64,000 nucleotides of DNA from DASQUK01 sp963717085. Lineage in GTDB: Bacteria > Actinomycetota > Acidimicrobiia > Acidimicrobiales > VFJN01. Below are positions 15,994 to 22,733 of the stretch, piece by piece. Both the position numbers and the translations under genes were made by a program. Location: the NCBI GenBank assembly GCA_963717085.1, contig CAVQVM010000002.1:434001-498000 (forward strand). The letters are read 5' to 3'. Within the stretch, counting starts at the first letter, position 1. Each line of letters opens with the position of its first letter. A model generated the notes under the pieces. That model saw only the letters and a list, made by a program, of their open reading frames with translations, ran no database searches and was not told the origin of the DNA.

Positions 15994-17411
15994 GAAACGG
16001 CGACCACCCGGAGGACGTCCGTCCGGCCGGGAGCGGCGTCGGGCGCGCCAGCCAGGACCGCGATGGAGTCGCCGTGGCGGACCAGCCCCCCACGGACGGC
16101 GGCCTCGACCACGCACCACACCATCTCGTCGGTGGTGGCGTACTCGGCGACCAGCAAGGGCTCTACCCCCCAGGACAACGCCAGCTGCCGCGCCGTCGTC
16201 GGCGACGGGCTGGCGCCGATCAACCGGCACTCCGGGCGGCGGGCGGCCATCGCGCGGGCGGTGGTCCCGGCGCGGGTGCAGCACACGATGGCCGCAACGT
16301 CGAGCTCGGCGGCGGCCCGCATGGCGGCGTGGGCCATGGCCGTCGTGACCGCCTTGGCCGACGGCGCCCGCCGCTGCCCGAGTCCGCCCTGCTCGTAGAC
16401 GCCGTGCCGGTCGTCGAACTCCTCGGTTCGGGCCGCGATGCGTGCCATGGTCTCGACGGCGCGCCCCGGGTCCCGCCCGATCGCCGTCTCGGCCGAGAGC
16501 ATCAGAGCGTCGCTGCCGTCGACGACGGCGTTGGCCACGTCCGACGCCTCCGCGCGCGTCGGAGAGGGCGCGGTGACCATCGACTCCAACATCTGGGTGG
16601 CGGTCACCACCGGGAGTCCCCGCTCGCCGCACGCCCGGATGATCCGCTTCTGCAGGTGGGGAACGTCCTCGATGGGGAAGTCGATGCCGAGGTCGCCCCG
16701 GGCCACCATGACGCCGTCAGCCACGTCCAGTAGGTCGTCGAGGTGGTCGACGGCCGCGCGGGTTTCGATCTTGGCCATCAGCTGCGGCCCGTGGACGCCG
16801 AGCGCCTCGCGGACCCGGACCAGCTCGTCGGGCTTGCGCACGAACGACACCGCGACCCAGTCGGCATCCCTGGCCACGTCGTCGACCAACCGCAGGTCGT
16901 CGTCGGTCGGAACCGGCGGCAGCCACCGGTCCGAGGGGAAGTGCGCACCGGGCCGTCCCTGCAGGCGCCCCGCGCTGCGCACCTGCGCCCGCACTTCCTC
17001 GGGCCCCACGGCCGTCACCTCGAGCGTCACCGTGCCGTCGCCGAGGACGACGGTGTCACCCGGCGCCACGCTGTCGATCAGGTGGGCCTCGTCGAGGGTG
17101 ATACGTCGGCCGTCGCTGGCACCCGCTTCCGACACGAGCGTGACCTCGTCGCCCTCGGCCAGGAAGGCACCACCCTCGGGAAACGGCCCCGCCCGCACCT
17201 TGGGGCCCGGGAGGTCGGCAACCACGCCGATCGTCTTGCCGTGGCGCTGAGCGAGCTCGCGGACCGCCTCCATGCGCCGGCGGTGCTCGTCGGCGGTGCC
17301 GTGCGCCAGCCCCAGGCGCACGACATCGACGCCGGCATCGATCAGGGCGTCGAGGACGCCCGGTGGGTCGGTCGCCGGGCCGAGCGTGGCCACGATCTTC
17401 GTGCGGCGCAC
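15990..17411 (-). CDS. pyk: pyruvate kinase
   Basis: The 473-residue enzyme transfers phosphate from phosphoenolpyruvate to ADP, the last step of glycolysis. It starts with RRTKIVATLGPAT, the family's first strand, contains the active-site strand LMAKIET (catalytic Lys and metal Glu), MVARGDLGID, and a C-terminal allosteric domain with the CTRAGTTARAMAARRP segment. Length is normal for bacterial pyruvate kinases. The GTG start at 17411 is 6 nt after the glyoxalase-like gene, and the 3' end overlaps the hydrolase. Regulation by effectors cannot be read from sequence. Confidence 0.95.
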   Translation of the reverse strand: MRRTKIVATLGPATDPPGVLDALIDAGVDVVRLGLAHGTADEHRRRMEAVRELAQRHGKTIGVVADLPGPKVRAGPFPEGGAFLAEGDEVTLVSEAGASDGRRITLDEAHLIDSVAPGDTVVLGDGTVTLEVTAVGPEEVRAQVRSAGRLQGRPGAHFPSDRWLPPVPTDDDLRLVDDVARDADWVAVSFVRKPDELVRVREALGVHGPQLMAKIETRAAVDHLDDLLDVADGVMVARGDLGIDFPIEDVPHLQKRIIRACGERGLPVVTATQMLESMVTAPSPTRAEASDVANAVVDGSDALMLSAETAIGRDPGRAVETMARIAARTEEFDDRHGVYEQGGLGQRRAPSAKAVTTAMAHAAMRAAAELDVAAIVCCTRAGTTARAMAARRPECRLIGASPSPTTARQLALSWGVEPLLVAEYATTDEMVWCVVEAAVRGGLVRHGDSIAVLAGAPDAAPGRTDVLRVVAVS

Positions 17412-17417
17412 CGGCCC

Positions 17418-17810
17418 TCAATCCCCCACGCGTCGGCGGAGCGGGTGGTCGTCGGGCACCTCGATCAGTCGGATCTGCATCCCGTCGGGATCGGCGATCC
17501 AGCATTCTCGCAGCCCCCAGGGCTCGGTCTTCGGGGGGCGCTGGATATCCACGCCCCGCTCCCGCAATCGCTCGTGCTCGGCGTCGACGTCGGCCACCTG
17601 GAGCCACAGGGCGCCGCCGCCCGGGGACACCGAGCTCGAGTCGCCGACGAGCTCGAGGAACCCACCGCCGAGGAAGAAGACGACGCCGGTCACGTGGCCG
17701 GCGGCGCCGTACTCGCGGTAGACGTGCAACCCGAGCACGTCGCGGTACCAGGCGACCGCGTCCTCGAAGACCGCCGGGCGCAGCAGTATGCGGCTGGAGA
17801 GGACGTCCAC
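17418..17810 (-). CDS. glyoxalase / VOC superfamily protein
   Basis: The GTG at 17810 gives 130 residues. The protein has the betaalphabetabetabeta pattern of the vicinal oxygen chelate fold: SSRILLRPAVFEDAVAWYRDVLGLHVYREY, VVFFLGGGFLELVG, LWLQVADVDAEHERLRERGVDI and CWIADPDGMQIRLIE. The final Glu is in the place where metal-binding VOC proteins have a ligand, but the usual His at the first strand is not present, so the metal content is uncertain. Members range from glyoxalase I to dioxygenases and antibiotic-binding proteins. It opens the operon leading to pyk and is divergent from the phosphatase gene. Confidence 0.78.
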   Translation of the reverse strand: MDVLSSRILLRPAVFEDAVAWYRDVLGLHVYREYGAAGHVTGVVFFLGGGFLELVGDSSSVSPGGGALWLQVADVDAEHERLRERGVDIQRPPKTEPWGLRECWIADPDGMQIRLIEVPDDHPLRRRVGD

Positions 17811-17869
17811 GATCCGCCACGGTACCGACCCTCCGGCGGCCAATCGTGCGCCTCCGCCGGTCGTGCTCC

Positions 17870-17875
17870 TACTGT
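17870..17875 (+). promoter_or_regulatory. -10 hexamer TACTGT of the histidine phosphatase gene
   Basis: TACTGT ends 9 nt before the ATG at 17885, with no ribosome site. It lies in the short divergent gap between the VOC gene and the phosphatase gene. Confidence 0.45.
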
Positions 17876-17884
17876 GCGAGCGCC

Positions 17885-18472
17885 ATGGAGCTGCTCTTGA
17901 TCCGCCACGCCCGCCCGCTGCGGGCCGAGAGCGTCGACGGCCCCGCCGACCCTGGGCTCTCGGACCTCGGCCGGCGCCAGGCCGAAGCGCTGGCAGGCTG
18001 GCTGGTGCCCGAGCGGATCGACGCCGTCTACACCAGCCCGTTGCGCCGCTCGGTCGAGACGGCGGCGCCGCTGGGCGCGGCACTGGGGCTCACCGTGACA
18101 CCGGACGCGGCGCTGGCCGAGTACGACGCCGACGCCATGGCGTACATCCCGATCGAGGAGCTGCGCGCGGCCGGTGATCCCCGGTGGATGGAGGTGCCCG
18201 ACGACATCGCCGGTTTCCAGTCCCGGGTCGTGGACGGCGTCAACCGCCTGGCGGCCGCCCACCCGTCGCAGCGGATAGCCCTTGTCTGCCATGGCGGGGT
18301 CATCAACGTGGTCGTGTCCGCGGTGCTGGGGATCGGGCCCCAGATGATCTTCCTTCCGGCATACACGAGCATCTCGCGGGTCTTGTTCGCGTCCACGGGC
18401 CAGCGGTCGCTGGAGTCCCTGAACGAGACCGGGCACCTGCGGATGGCGGACGTCCCCCTGGTCGAGCTGTAG
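17885..18472 (+). CDS. histidine phosphatase superfamily protein (phosphoglycerate mutase-like)
   Basis: The ATG at 17885 gives 195 residues. The catalytic RHG motif appears as IRHARP (Arg7, phospho-accepting His8), GLSDLGRRQAEALA and YTSPLRRSVETA supply phosphate-binding residues, and VCHGG (His136) is the second catalytic histidine. The RHA variant is common in bacterial broad-specificity phosphatases rather than true phosphoglycerate mutases. It has no signal peptide. Its neighbours are a divergent VOC gene and a convergent acyl-CoA dehydrogenase gene, so it is a single transcription unit. The substrate is unknown. Confidence 0.87.
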   Translation: MELLLIRHARPLRAESVDGPADPGLSDLGRRQAEALAGWLVPERIDAVYTSPLRRSVETAAPLGAALGLTVTPDAALAEYDADAMAYIPIEELRAAGDPRWMEVPDDIAGFQSRVVDGVNRLAAAHPSQRIALVCHGGVINVVVSAVLGIGPQMIFLPAYTSISRVLFASTGQRSLESLNETGHLRMADVPLVEL

Positions 18473-18484
18473 CCGGCGCGTCCC

Positions 18485-19705
18485 TTAGGAGCGGGGGACG
18501 TCGACCCAGGGCTTGTCCTTGTCGACCCGGACGTCGCCGGGCAGGCCGAGCACCCGCTCGGCGAGGATGTTCTGCATGATCTCGGTGGTACCGCCCTCGA
18601 TCGAGTTGGCCCGAGACCGCAGGAACGCCTGCTGCGCGCTGCGCCAGAGCGCCGTCGTCTCGGGCCGGGCCATCGGGTAGCCCTCGGGGAACAGCATCCC
18701 GTCGGCGCCCTCCAGGTCGACTGCGCAGCTGGTGAGGTCCTTGTGCAGCTCGGCCAGCGCCAGCTTGCCGATCGAGCCCTCGGGCCCGGGTGTGCCCACC
18801 GCCCGCCGCTGGCTGGCGCGGTTGTTGGTGAGGCGCAGGACCTCGGCGCGGATCCACAGCGCCATGACCCGGTCGCGGGTGGCGGCGTCGTGCGGGCCGG
18901 TGCGGCCGTAGACCTTCATCAGCTCCCCGATGAATCCGCTGCCGCGGGGTGGGATCTGCCCGCCGATGGCGACCCGCTCGTTCATGAGCGTCGTCAGGGA
19001 GACCCGCCAGCCCTCCCCCACCTCACCGAGGCGCTCGGCGTCGGGGATGCGCACGTCGCTGAAGTAGACCTCGTTGAACTCCGCCTCGCCGGTGATCTGG
19101 TAGAGGGGACGCACCTCGACCCCGGGCGCGTGCATGTCCACAACGAAGTAGGTGAGGCCCTTGTGCTTGGGGGCGTTGGGGTCGCTGCGGGCCACGATCA
19201 TCCCGAACCGGGAGACGTGCGCCAGGGTGGTCCACACCTTCTGGCCGTTGAGCACCCACTCGTCGCCGTCGCGGACCGCCCGGGTCGCCAGGCTGGCGAC
19301 GTCGGAGCCGGCGCCAGGCTCGGAGAAGAGCTGGCACCAGATCTCCTCGTTGGTGAACAGGGGCCGCAGGTAACGCCGCTTCTGGGCGTCGCTGCCATGG
19401 GTGACCACCGTGGGCGCACCCATGCCGTGGCCGATCGGGTTGCGGGAGGCCGCGTGCGGCGCGCCGGCTCGCCACAGCGTCTCGTTGACCAGCTTCTGCA
19501 GCTTGGGTGACAGGCCCAGCCCGCCGTATCCCTCGGGGAAGTGGACCCACGCGAGGCCGAAGTCGTACTGGCGCCCGAGGAAGGTCACTGGATCGGCATG
19601 CCGGGGTGGCAGCTCTGCGAGCAGCTGCTCGCAGAGTGCGAGCACGCGGGCCTCGTCGCCGCCCGACGGCGCAATGGATCGGGTGGCGGCATCCGTGAGC
19701 GTCAT
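18485..19705 (-). CDS. acyl-CoA dehydrogenase
   Basis: The ATG at 19705 is preferred over 19735 because a -10 hexamer and an inverted repeat lie between them. The 406-residue flavoprotein has typical segments: WCQLFSEPGAGSDVASL (FAD and substrate contact), WVLNGQKVWTT, the ITGEAEFNEVYFSDVRIP strand and a C-terminal helical domain with RSRANSIEGGTTEIMQNI, which holds the region of the catalytic Glu. It oxidises acyl-CoA thioesters to trans-2-enoyl-CoA. This FadE-like type is often used for steroid or branched substrates in actinobacteria. A perfect 7-bp inverted repeat upstream suggests control by a TetR-like repressor. Confidence 0.9.
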   Translation of the reverse strand: MTLTDAATRSIAPSGGDEARVLALCEQLLAELPPRHADPVTFLGRQYDFGLAWVHFPEGYGGLGLSPKLQKLVNETLWRAGAPHAASRNPIGHGMGAPTVVTHGSDAQKRRYLRPLFTNEEIWCQLFSEPGAGSDVASLATRAVRDGDEWVLNGQKVWTTLAHVSRFGMIVARSDPNAPKHKGLTYFVVDMHAPGVEVRPLYQITGEAEFNEVYFSDVRIPDAERLGEVGEGWRVSLTTLMNERVAIGGQIPPRGSGFIGELMKVYGRTGPHDAATRDRVMALWIRAEVLRLTNNRASQRRAVGTPGPEGSIGKLALAELHKDLTSCAVDLEGADGMLFPEGYPMARPETTALWRSAQQAFLRSRANSIEGGTTEIMQNILAERVLGLPGDVRVDKDKPWVDVPRS

Positions 19706-19712
19706 GGCCCGC

Positions 19713-19718
19713 ACCGTA
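19713..19718 (-). promoter_or_regulatory. -10 hexamer TACGGT of the acyl-CoA dehydrogenase gene
   Basis: TACGGT ends 7 nt before the ATG at 19705 on the minus strand. It directly abuts the inverted repeat at 19719-19736. Confidence 0.45.
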
Positions 19719-19736
19719 CTTGACCCGCCGGTCAAG
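19719..19736. promoter_or_regulatory. operator-like inverted repeat CTTGACC-CGCC-GGTCAAG
   Basis: This is a perfect 7-bp inverted repeat with a 4-nt spacer, touching the putative -10 of the acyl-CoA dehydrogenase gene. A repressor bound here would cover the promoter. Its size and symmetry fit TetR-family operators, which often control fatty-acid or steroid degradation genes. No TetR gene is present in the window. Confidence 0.55.
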
Positions 19737-19952
19737 CGGCGAGCCCGCGCTGGGTCACGGGTGCTTGGTCACGAAGCCATGTCGCGCGCGCTACGAGCCG
19801 CTCTGACTACGAAAACGGGCGGCTGGGCCGGTGACGCTGCCGAGCTCAGCTCGTGACCTGACGATCCCGTGGCGACGCCGCGCGCCCAAAGTCCATGTCG
19901 TCTTCAAGTCGTCTCCAAGCCCGCTGCAACCGAAGTCCCGCATCGTTGAGAC
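19737..19952. other. gene-free upstream region
   Basis: No supported gene. Codon bias is lost in all frames, and the sequence has more A and T than its surroundings. A short perfect palindromic motif, CGAGCT-C-AGCTCG, lies at 19841-19853. The region starts the gene-poor patch that runs to tRNA-Pro. Confidence 0.5.
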
Positions 19953-20126
19953 ATGGCCCCACTCACCCCCGACGACTTCCGACGTCGCCTTGGCGCGGAC
20001 TTCCAGACCAGCACCGTTGGTCGCGCGCATCGGGCGAAGGGTGATGGGGAGCATCCGGTGAGGCACCTGGTGATCTTCCCGGCTCCGGTTCTCGGCGCCG
20101 CGTCGGTTCGCCGGTCTGGCGCGTGA
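19953..20126 (+). CDS. possible small protein (57 aa), weakly supported
   Basis: An ATG-started frame of 57 codons begins MAPLTPDDFRRRLGADFQ and ends GAASVRRSGA. The N-terminal half reads like a normal helical actinobacterial protein (TPDDFRRRLGADF), while the C-terminal half is less convincing. There is no clear ribosome site and no -10 hexamer at the usual distance. It could be a truncated remnant left by the mobile element next to it. I recognise no family. It is listed because it is the only plausible coding stretch between the dehydrogenase promoter and the transposase remnant. Confidence 0.25.
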   Translation: MAPLTPDDFRRRLGADFQTSTVGRAHRAKGDGEHPVRHLVIFPAPVLGAASVRRSGA

Positions 20127-20251
20127 CATCGGACACTGACGGCGCCTCGCAGCCGCCATCGCAGCAGGGCCGGGCATGGTCATGATCTCGGAACGTCCCG
20201 CTGAGGCCGCCGACCGGGCGGTTCCGGGTCACGGGAATCTCAATGGTGTTG

Positions 20252-20398
20252 TCAAGCTGCCTGAGCGACCACTGGCGGGGCAGTGGTCCAGATTCGGTTC
20301 TCGCGTAGGAGCGCCCAGAGGACGTCGACGCGTCGTCGGGCTAGGGCGATGACGAAACGGTCACGCGGATCATCCCTGCCGATCGAGATGGTCAGTCC
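20252..20398 (-). pseudogene. transposase C-terminal remnant, probably IS110 family
   Basis: On the minus strand, 48 codons read LTISIGRDDPRDRFVIAL followed by ARRRVDVLWALLRENRIW and a short tail before a TGA. ALARRRVDVLWALLRD-type endings are common at the C-terminus of IS110-family (DEDD/Ser) transposases. An in-frame stop closes the frame at 20399-20401, so the N-terminal catalytic part is missing. This is a decayed fragment, not a working element. It sits in a gene-poor patch near tRNA-Pro. The family call comes from memory of the C-terminal motif. Confidence 0.55.
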
Positions 20399-20813
20399 TC
20401 ATCCCCACGGCGTCTGGCCGCCGGTCTCAGTGTCCGTGGCCGGCGACGGGCCCGATACACCGGGCGTGAGGGCTGGCCCCAGGCGTCCAGAGGACCCCTG
20501 GGGCCAGTGGTTGGCCGAACCGGGCGGGCGGTGCGGGCGAGCTCGGCCTCCCGGCCCTCACGGCCGCACATGGTCGCGTAAGGGTGACACGATGTCACGG
20601 GTACCTAGTGGGAAAGCTGGGGTCCGCCCGTCGTTCCCCAGCTGTCCCCACCCCCGGCTTCTCGTACGGGGCGCCACCGGTCTGAGCCATGTACCGCAAG
20701 CACCTACGCCGCGGCGAGGAGCCATGTCCCTGGGTGCCGGGCCGCGGCGGCCGAGTATCAGCGGCGCCGGGTCGCCGCCGTCTAGCCTGCCAGCGTCGAA
20801 GGGGGCGGGGGCG
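20399..20813. other. gene-free stretch with three inverted repeats
   Basis: No convincing gene is seen in these 415 bases. Three perfect inverted repeats follow one another: an 11-bp stem CTGGCCCCAGG/CCTGGGGCCAG (20473-20483 and 20497-20507), GTGACA/TGTCAC (20584-20589 and 20593-20598), and AGCTGGGG/CCCCAGCT (20615-20622 and 20636-20643). The first and third both have 13-nt loops. They could form a structured RNA, terminators or ends of a lost element. Confidence 0.5.
20783..20788 (+). promoter_or_regulatory. -10 hexamer TAGCCT upstream of the small membrane protein
   Basis: TAGCCT (TANNNT) lies 25 nt before the ATG at 20814, leaving room for a short leader with the purine-rich GGGGGCGGGGG. 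Confidence 0.35.
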
Positions 20814-21062
20814 ATGACTTGGAGCGACAGACGCTACTGGTGGACCTTGGCCGCGGGCGGTGCCGTATTGGCGTTCGTGACGGCGTGGTTGAACGACGGC
20901 GGCCTGGTGCTGGCTTCGGTGGCCGCGGTTGTGGCGGCGTGCATAGCGCCGCCGGTGTTCGGTGCACTGCTGGCCTTCACGCCGGAGATGTTCGTGCTGG
21001 CCTACGAGCGGGGACTCCAACCGCTGTACCGCTGGCTCACCGACCGGAAAGAGTCACCCTGA
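20814..21062 (+). CDS. small two-pass membrane protein of unknown function (82 aa)
   Basis: The ATG at 20814 follows a G-rich stretch that could bind ribosomes. The product has a short basic N-terminus (MTWSDRRYW), two hydrophobic segments at about 9-28 and 31-55, and a hydrophilic C-terminal tail with TDRKESP. Size and topology resemble small membrane proteins such as holins, but I recognise no family. The longer open frame upstream runs through the inverted repeats and lacks support. It lies in the mobile-element-scarred patch, so it may be a cargo gene of a lost element. Confidence 0.5.
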   Translation: MTWSDRRYWWTLAAGGAVLAFVTAWLNDGGLVLASVAAVVAACIAPPVFGALLAFTPEMFVLAYERGLQPLYRWLTDRKESP

Positions 21063-21118
21063 CGCGGCACCGCCCTCCGACCCGGAGGCCGAGGGGCGGC
21101 GGGTGCCCACGCGGGCCA

Positions 21119-21326
21119 CTACTCGTTGTCGAGCAGCCGGGCCAACACCAGGCCGTGATTCTCGACCGTGTCCGCCAGCTCGGCCACGTGCTGCGCCAAC
21201 GCAGGGTCGATGCCCCGGCGATGCACATCGGCCCCGGATTGCGGTCACCACCTCGGTCATGGCCTCCGCACGGGTGACACGGGCCTCCAAGCCGTCCAGT
21301 CGTCCGTCTACGGTCTCGTTCGGCAT
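21119..21326 (-). CDS. small helical protein of unknown function, split by a frameshift
   Basis: Read from the ATG at 21326, the frame gives MPNETVDGRLDGLEARV and then TRAEAMTEVVTAIR; after removing one G from the run at 21233-21236 it continues ADVHRRGIDPALAQHV and ELADTVENHGLVLARLLDNE to a TAG. The joined product is 68 residues, strongly helical and coiled-coil-like. Without the correction the frame becomes Arg/Gly-rich nonsense, which is why a one-base insertion is suspected. No family is recognised. Codon bias is weaker than in core genes, as expected for a recently acquired gene near a tRNA. Confidence 0.4.
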
Positions 21327-21401
21327 CAGGGCCTCGTTCCTGGTGTCCAGGGGGCAGGCCGCGTCGATCGGTGCGGCCCCCACCTATGTTGATGCCCGTT
21401 G

Positions 21402-21413
21402 TTGACCGGTCAA
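21402..21413. promoter_or_regulatory. perfect 12-bp palindrome TTGACCGGTCAA
   Basis: The palindrome is followed at once by a second TTGACC half-site. The half-site is the same as in the inverted repeat before the acyl-CoA dehydrogenase gene, but here without a spacer. It lies 76 bp upstream of the divergent 21119-21326 gene and could be its operator, or chance. Confidence 0.3.
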
Positions 21414-21448
21414 GTTGACCCGGTTGCTGTCCTACTGGCCGCAACCAC

Positions 21449-21476
21449 CAGAGCCGGCCCTCTCGGACCGGCTCTG
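21449..21476 (-). terminator. hairpin downstream of tRNA-Pro
   Basis: A perfect 9-bp stem CAGAGCCGG/CCGGCTCTG with a 10-nt loop begins 15 nt after the CCA end of the tRNA, read on the minus strand. There is no T-run, but position suggests a transcription terminator for the tRNA gene. Confidence 0.55.
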
Positions 21477-21490
21477 ACATGGTGTTTAGC

Positions 21491-21567
<77 letters not shown>

Positions 21568-21606
21568 ACGGGGATGGTCATCCTACGCGCTCGGTGCTTG
21601 CCCGAG

Positions 21607-21828
21607 TCAGAACCGGCCGACCACCCACTCGATGAGCTGGACCAGGCGCCATCCCAGGTAGATCACCGTGGCCAGCACCAGGAGCTTGAAGTGCCAGGGT
21701 GCCCTCTGCCGCCTCGCGGCCTGCTCGCCGGCGGGCTCGGCGACCTGACGGCCACACGTGGGGCAGGTGCCGTCGGCCTCGAGGGTGTTGGGGTTGAGGA
21801 AGCGGCTACAGGTCTCGCACCAGGGCAT
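21607..21828 (-). CDS. small zinc-ribbon membrane protein
   Basis: The ATG at 21828 overlaps the stop of the HMG-CoA-lyase-like gene as TGATG, so translation is probably coupled; this gives 73 residues. Two CxxC pairs (MPWCETCSRF and GTCPTCGRQ) form a zinc ribbon near the N-terminus. A basic linker with AARRQRAPWHFK precedes one transmembrane helix (about residues 49-67) that ends close to the C-terminus. The zinc ribbon should face the cytoplasm. Such zinc-ribbon/TM hypotheticals are widespread in actinobacteria without known function. Coupling to the carboxylase and lyase genes is the only hint. Confidence 0.72.
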   Translation of the reverse strand: MPWCETCSRFLNPNTLEADGTCPTCGRQVAEPAGEQAARRQRAPWHFKLLVLATVIYLGWRLVQLIEWVVGRF

Positions 21829-22733
21829 CACGTGTTCCAACGGGGGCCGGCGGCGGCGATTCGCGACGGTACGGGGTGGCCGACCACGCCCGCCACCTGG
21901 GCGGAGACGGCGAGCAGCGCCTCGAGGTCGAACCCTGTCCTCACCCCGATGTCGTCGCAGAGGTGGACCAGGTCCTCGGTGGCGAGATTGCCGCCGGCGC
22001 CCTCGGCGAACGGGGACCCGCCCAGCCCGCCCACCGCCGTGTCGAACCGGGTGACCCCGGCCTGGAGAGCTGCGTACGCGTTGACGAGCGCCGTGCCCCG
22101 GGTGTCATGGAGGTGGAGACCGATGTCGGTGCCGGTCTCCACCAGCACGTCCCGGACCCGGCGGGGCGTCGCCATGCCCGTGGTGTCGGCGTAGGTCACG
22201 CTGGTCGAGCCGCCCTCCAGGGCCCTGCGGCCCAGAGACGCCACCGAGGCCGGAGCGATGTCGCCCTCATAGGGCGACCCGAAGGCGCACGACACCACGG
22301 TGTCGATGGGCAGGTCGTTGCCGACGGCGGCCCGGATGGCCCCGACCTGGGCCAGCGACTCGTCCACCGACATGTGCACGTTGCGTTGGCTGTAGGCCTC
22401 GGACGCAGACACGGTCAGCGTCAGCGCGTCGACGCCGGCCTCGGCCGCCAGCTCGGCACCCTTCACGTTGGGGACGAGCGCGACGCGACGAACCGCCGGC
22501 GAGCATGGCAGCGCCGCGATCACCTCTGCCGCTCCCGCCATCGCCGGCACCGCCTTCGGCGAGACGAACGCCGCCACTTCGATGATCGACGCTCCGGCGG
22601 CGATCAGCGCCGTGATCAGCTCGACCCGGGTGGCCACCGGCACCGTGGCCTCCGGCTGCAGACCGTCGCGGGGACCGACCTCGCGGATGGCGATCGAGGC
22701 CGGCAGGGTCAGCGACCCGTCGACGCCGATCAC
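21828..22733 (-). CDS. hydroxymethylglutaryl-CoA lyase-like protein (HMGL/DRE-TIM family)
   Basis: The GTG at 22733 overlaps the carboxyltransferase stop as GTGA and gives 301 residues. The barrel begins with IREVGPRDGLQPE, the metal and substrate motif of HMG-CoA lyases; GLHLHDTRG carries the metal histidines, and a GGLGGSPFAEGAGGNLATED segment matches the glycine-rich loop that bears the family signature. HMG-CoA lyase cleaves HMG-CoA to acetoacetate and acetyl-CoA, the last step of leucine breakdown. Together with the acyl-CoA carboxylase beta subunit next to it, a leucine or related branched-chain pathway is likely. Related lyases with other acyl-CoAs are possible. Confidence 0.86.
   Translation of the reverse strand: MIGVDGSLTLPASIAIREVGPRDGLQPEATVPVATRVELITALIAAGASIIEVAAFVSPKAVPAMAGAAEVIAALPCSPAVRRVALVPNVKGAELAAEAGVDALTLTVSASEAYSQRNVHMSVDESLAQVGAIRAAVGNDLPIDTVVSCAFGSPYEGDIAPASVASLGRRALEGGSTSVTYADTTGMATPRRVRDVLVETGTDIGLHLHDTRGTALVNAYAALQAGVTRFDTAVGGLGGSPFAEGAGGNLATEDLVHLCDDIGVRTGFDLEALLAVSAQVAGVVGHPVPSRIAAAGPRWNT

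Noticed and set aside
19953..20813. Intact insertion sequence or prophage
   Set aside because: Only a transposase C-terminal fragment is found, with no terminal repeats, integrase or phage structural genes.
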